From Canna indica (lineage: Eukaryota; Streptophyta; Magnoliopsida; Zingiberales; Cannaceae): a stretch of 64,000 nt of DNA. The notes under the pieces are model-generated. The model was not told the DNA's origin, made no database searches, and was given only the letters and a program-made list of their open reading frames with translations. Below are positions 60,053 through 64,000 of this stretch, in pieces (the first letter of the stretch is position 1; each line of letters starts with the position of its first letter). A program made the position numbers and the translations under genes. Where the stretch lies: NCBI GenBank assembly GCA_034359265.1, contig CP136892.1, forward strand, positions 13,750,501-13,814,500, in the 5' to 3' direction.

Positions 60053-60582
60053 TAGGGGTGGAAATTTTATCCGCATCTGCTAACTAAAAACCGCATCCGC
60101 ACTGTATCCGATCCATATCCGCAAGTATAAATGGATATGGATATGGATACGGATTTAGAAAACTTATATCCACGCGGATATGGTGCTGACACGGATATGA
60201 CTGTGAATCCGCACCGTATCCACACCGCCTATCCGCGTCTCCGAATTACTATTTTGTCCATATAAGTTATTAATATATATAAGAGATCTATGGTAATTTC
60301 ATGTCAAGATGAATTTTAAAGTATATTATATATTTATTTTGGATTAATGAATTGGTAATTTATTGATTTTTTTAATTAAATATATAATTTTAATATTTTT
60401 TTATTAAATACGGTGCGGATACGGATGCGGTGCAGATATCCGTATTTGAAGCGGTGCGGATATGGATATCCATATTCACATCCGTAGCGGATACGGTGCG
60501 GATACGGATGGGCGGATATGGGGTGCGGTGCGGATACGGATAATCCAGTATTCGCACCGTATCCGCTCCGTTGCCAGCCCTA
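60053..60582. mobile_element. hAT-type MITE with 8-bp TSD inside array unit 2
   Basis: A 530-bp insert starting TAGGGGTGGAAAT and ending GCCAGCCCTA, with perfect duplication GCTCTGAC at 60045-60052 and 60583-60590. The arms are GCGGATACGGAT-type repeats. The paralogous site at 56417-56424 holds a single GCTCTGAC with no insert. Confidence 0.95.
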
Positions 60583-60597
60583 GCTCTGACCTCTTGC

Positions 60598-61821
60598 CTA
60601 TTGTCCGATCGGACACTCTTTGCTGATATGACCTGGCTGCCTGCATTTAAAGCAGATACGCAGAGGCAGTGGGCAATCCCTAGCTCCATGGGAAGTATCT
60701 CCACACTTGAAAAAATGAAACTGTCCTCTGTCCGCCTGACATCCCTGCTGGTAGAAGGGTAGTGAAGACCCTTGAGACCGTGCTGGTGTAGTCTTGCCTC
60801 TCTTGGGTTGCGGCGCAGACGCCCCACCACTCTGATCGTGAGCTTGACCTGGTCGGATGGCCTCTACCTGGTGACTGACCGAAAATATCTCAGCATGAGT
60901 CATCTCCGCCCGCAGTGCCCGCCTCAGAACTCTATCATACTTCTCCAACTCCTCACTAGCCATCAACCCCTTGATGGAGTTATTCAATCCATTGAAGAAG
61001 AACTCTGCCCGCCTGCTACTAGAGGAAATCAAATCTGGGACGAACCTCACGAGTGCATCAAACTCATCAGCATACTCCACCACTCGCCTCGTCCCCTAAC
61101 GCAACTGAAGGAACTCCTATAACTTCTTCCTCGCATAAGTGGCTAGATAATACTTCTTGAAGAATATCTTCAAGAATCTCTTCCAAGTGATAGTCTTCCC
61201 TCTTGACAGTCTCTGCTGCATCTCCCACCAAACCAGAGCCTCCCTAGTAAAACAATAAGTCGACAAACCGACCTGCTCCTCCTCGGGATAGCCCAAAACA
61301 CCAAAAGCTCGATCCACCTCGCGGACCCACGACTGAGCCACCGCAGGGTCAGTGGTCCCAAAAAAGCTATCGAATTTGCCACTCCCTAGGCGCAGAATCT
61401 GATTCAGCCGGTTCATTTTTCGCCTCTCGAGGGACTCGGTATGCACTGGGTCATACTGATGTACTGTCTTTGGCTGCACCAGTGAATCCTATGAAGGCTC
61501 TCTAGCAAACATGTCAGAAGGTGTATCCACACTACGTGCTGAATCAGAATCAAACTCGGAATCAAACTCAAGCTGAGGCTCTGTCGGCTTCGTTTGTCCT
61601 CCCACTCGGCCACCCCGAGTGCCACTCTGACTAGGTCTACGACTCAAGCGTGCCTGACGCTGAAACTGAGCTAAAGGAACATCATCTGCCAGGTCTGACT
61701 CGACTCGGGTCGGAACTGGATCGACTCACTCAGTCTGCGTAGACTGCCTACCGCCTCGGCCTCGGCTTCGACGTCCACCTCTGAAGGCAGTCCGGACAAC
61801 CGCGCTACCTCTAGCTTCCAT
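60598..61821 (-). pseudogene. gag: Gypsy-type gag, copy 2, with stops
   Basis: Same layout as copy 1. The TGA after 'QSTQTE' and the TAG after 'QLR' are both present at the same places. From 61083 to 60598 the frame is open and includes 'VVEYADEFDALVRFVPDL', 'SRRAEFFFNGLNNSIKGLM' and the knuckle CFKCRQPGHISKEC (CX2CX4HX4C), ending 'PIGQ' and a stop. The Gag-like capsid region lies at 61479-61117. Confidence 0.85.
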
Positions 61822-61982
61822 ACTTCATAAAAAGGAAAGGACGACTCAAGTTTCAAATTCAATCAACATTCAAATAATTTAAAAACCAACATATCAACTT
61901 AAAGTAAGGTTGAATATCATCCTTAGACCTAAACACCCGACAATCCTATGGAGGAGGACGATCCTAAGCTCTGATACTAAAT

Positions 61983-64000
61983 TGTTACGCCCCGCCTAAG
62001 TTTATCCCTAACAAGGGACCTCACCTAGGAGGAGCGCAACCTACAACTAAACCATAAAAAATACACCAGAAAATCTCAACAAGAACAACTGAAATCATTA
62101 TTTTAACAAAGAGTTCTCTACACAAAGGTTCAACATCAATCTAAGAATAACTAAGAAAACATCTAAGCAGCAGATGACGCCTCCTCCTCCAGGACTCTAG
62201 CTATCCAACTTGAACTAACGACATACCTGCAAATCTGAGGCAACAACAAACAACATCAGCGGAAAGCTGAGTAGGAGAATCAATATGCCAATAGTAAGGA
62301 CAACAATCATGATGCGATGATATTGCAAATGCAACAATACATGACTCTGTAATAAAATGCAACATGTCAACAACAACAAGACACATGTTCACCTATCAAC
62401 TATTGCAACTCATACCAATTAAGAGCGTAGTGTACAATTGGGTTTCCCCCACACTCTCGCACCTCGAGAGTGGCACCTCAAGCCCGCTCCAGCTAGAGAT
62501 GCGACCATCCAAGGATAGTCTATCGACATCTAACAGCACGACACCACACACGAGCCCATCGACGTCTAACAGCGGGATGTCGTACGCGCAAATCGAGTGA
62601 ACGTTTCGTGATCACCGGTGTCACCGCCCATACTCCTCGGGCAAACAATCAATAGTGTCCAGGCTTGTGCCTACAACGGTTATAATGCAGTATGTCATCA
62701 ACAACTGACCTACGATACTAGCAACAATAACTGATACAACAAAAGCAGCATGATAGCTTGACCTTACCACATGACACATCACAACTGATCTACAACGCTA
62801 ACAACAATAAATGCTACAACAACCATCAACTGAAGATGCAACCAGAATAATTCACGTTAGCAAATACAACTTATGACAATACTAATAGTGTGCATCATGC
62901 CTAACATAATATCATGCTCAATAATCATCAATGAATAACAGCAAATCAGACTCATGCAATTATCAACATGACATGTTCAATAACATAATGCAACAGGAGA
63001 TCAACGAATTTCAGAAGCAAATCAAACAAATAGAAGCAAGGGGTAAAATTGTCAATTTACCAATTCAATATTTATCAGCTACAACAGGAGTTGACTCGCA
63101 CCCACCACAACTATCTATACTGTAAGTCACCACCTAACATAGAATACCACTATTCTATATTATTTATTTATTTATCAACTGAATTAATAACTCACATCTA
63201 CCAAATAACATCGAAACATAGAAAAGACCTACCGGACAACCTCTGATCATAAATCCGACACCACCATCGCGTTCAGAACGCAAAAACCTACAACTTTGGT
63301 ATTAACCTCGACTCGATCCGACAATACTACGATCAAATCTAAAAATACCCTAGTATTTCACAAATTAATCTCATTTCATGCAATACAGCTCTCTTCTTAA
63401 TTAACCTATTTATTATTAATAAAATAAAACTCTCCCACTCGTCTCCCACTCGACCTCCTTGCCCCGACGCCGCCCCCTACTCCGCTATGTGGCCCTCTAT
63501 GCCACCGGCAATCACCTCGCCACCCCTTCCCGCGGACCCCGACGCTGGTGGGGCACCGGCGATGGGCCGGAAAGTGTCACGGCTCCGCCTGCAGCGGAGC
63601 CGCCGCCTTGCCACGGGTAGCGTTTGCTACCGCGGCTTGCCAGTTGTGATCACGAACCAGCGATCACGTAGCCAGCGCGTGGCCAACGGCGCGACCGCCG
63701 CGATCACCTCCGGCTCCGACTCCGCCAGTCCTACTCCCTCCAAATCCTCTCCTGTTGTCGCCGATGATGAAGAAACGGAAAATAACAACTGGAAAACAAC
63801 ATGGAAGAAGAATGCAAGACTCCTACCTGAAAACTCCTCCAAACTCCGATCTTCACCAGAGTCTTCTCACAGCCGCCGCCTCACTGCTGCCGCCGCACGT
63901 CCGTCGCTGCTACAGTAATCGAGAGGGAGAGAAAGGATTAAAGAAGGGATTAGGGCTAAATATATAAGATTAGGCACTTTTGTAAAAAGACCCCTCCAAG
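61983..64000 (-). repeat. Gypsy-type LTR C of the tandem array (cut by window end)
   Basis: Starts at the low end with TGTTACGCCCCGCC like LTR B and runs to the window edge. From the length of LTR B its other end is expected about 45 bases beyond the window. Confidence 0.85.

Larger units (their letters stand above)
59882..61982 (-). mobile_element. Internal region 2 of the tandem gag-only element
   Basis: 2101 bp, which equals about 1563 bp once the 530-bp MITE and its 8-bp target repeat are removed, nearly the same as internal region 1. Contains gag copy 2 only. Confidence 0.85.

Overview
The window is nuclear DNA of a flowering plant. It carries two spliced single-copy plant genes with GT-AG introns, Copia and Gypsy LTR retrotransposons with plant iMet-tRNA primer sites, many MITEs, and a fragment of chloroplast ycf3. 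Base composition is AT-rich outside exons. I cannot fix the species; the gene sequences fit a monocot or a eudicot.

Layout. 1-8640: remains of two head-to-tail Sirevirus-type Copia elements (3' end plus LTR, then LTR, gag and a non-coding 3' region, with no pol). 8691-13006: a decayed PIF/Harbinger transposon with its transposase and a Myb/SANT-like partner; a hAT MITE sits in its 3' end. 13070-15577: an RNase H relic, two more hAT MITEs and a triplicated MITE arm. 15579-32334: a dispersed, broken gene for an SLC35F5/EamA-type membrane transporter. Its introns have taken in a Tourist-like MITE, a complete Copia element, a TRIM, LINE tails and a ycf3 plastid fragment. 32699-36060: LINE and RNase H relics and a MITE. 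36487-41512: an intact vacuolar H+-pyrophosphatase gene (8 exons, 762 codons). 41972-46311: a young gag-deleted Copia element. 46648-47552: a Pack-MULE holding a pollen-receptor-kinase-like LRR fragment. 47796-51276, minus strand: an intact GH79 heparanase-like gene (9 exons). 51372-54183: intergenic. 54184-64000: a tandem array LTR-gag-LTR-gag-LTR of a gag-only Gypsy-type element on the minus strand, cut by the window end.

Function. Only two genes look expressible: the tonoplast proton pump (plus strand) and the secreted glycosidase (minus strand). They converge and are separated by about 6.3 kb made largely of two mobile elements. The rest is mobile DNA in various stages of decay. I see no new biochemical system. 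The most informative points are structural: perfect target-site duplications at seven elements, an internal empty-site control for one MITE, a gag-only tandem array whose two gag copies share the same stop codons, and a gene captured inside a Mutator-like element.
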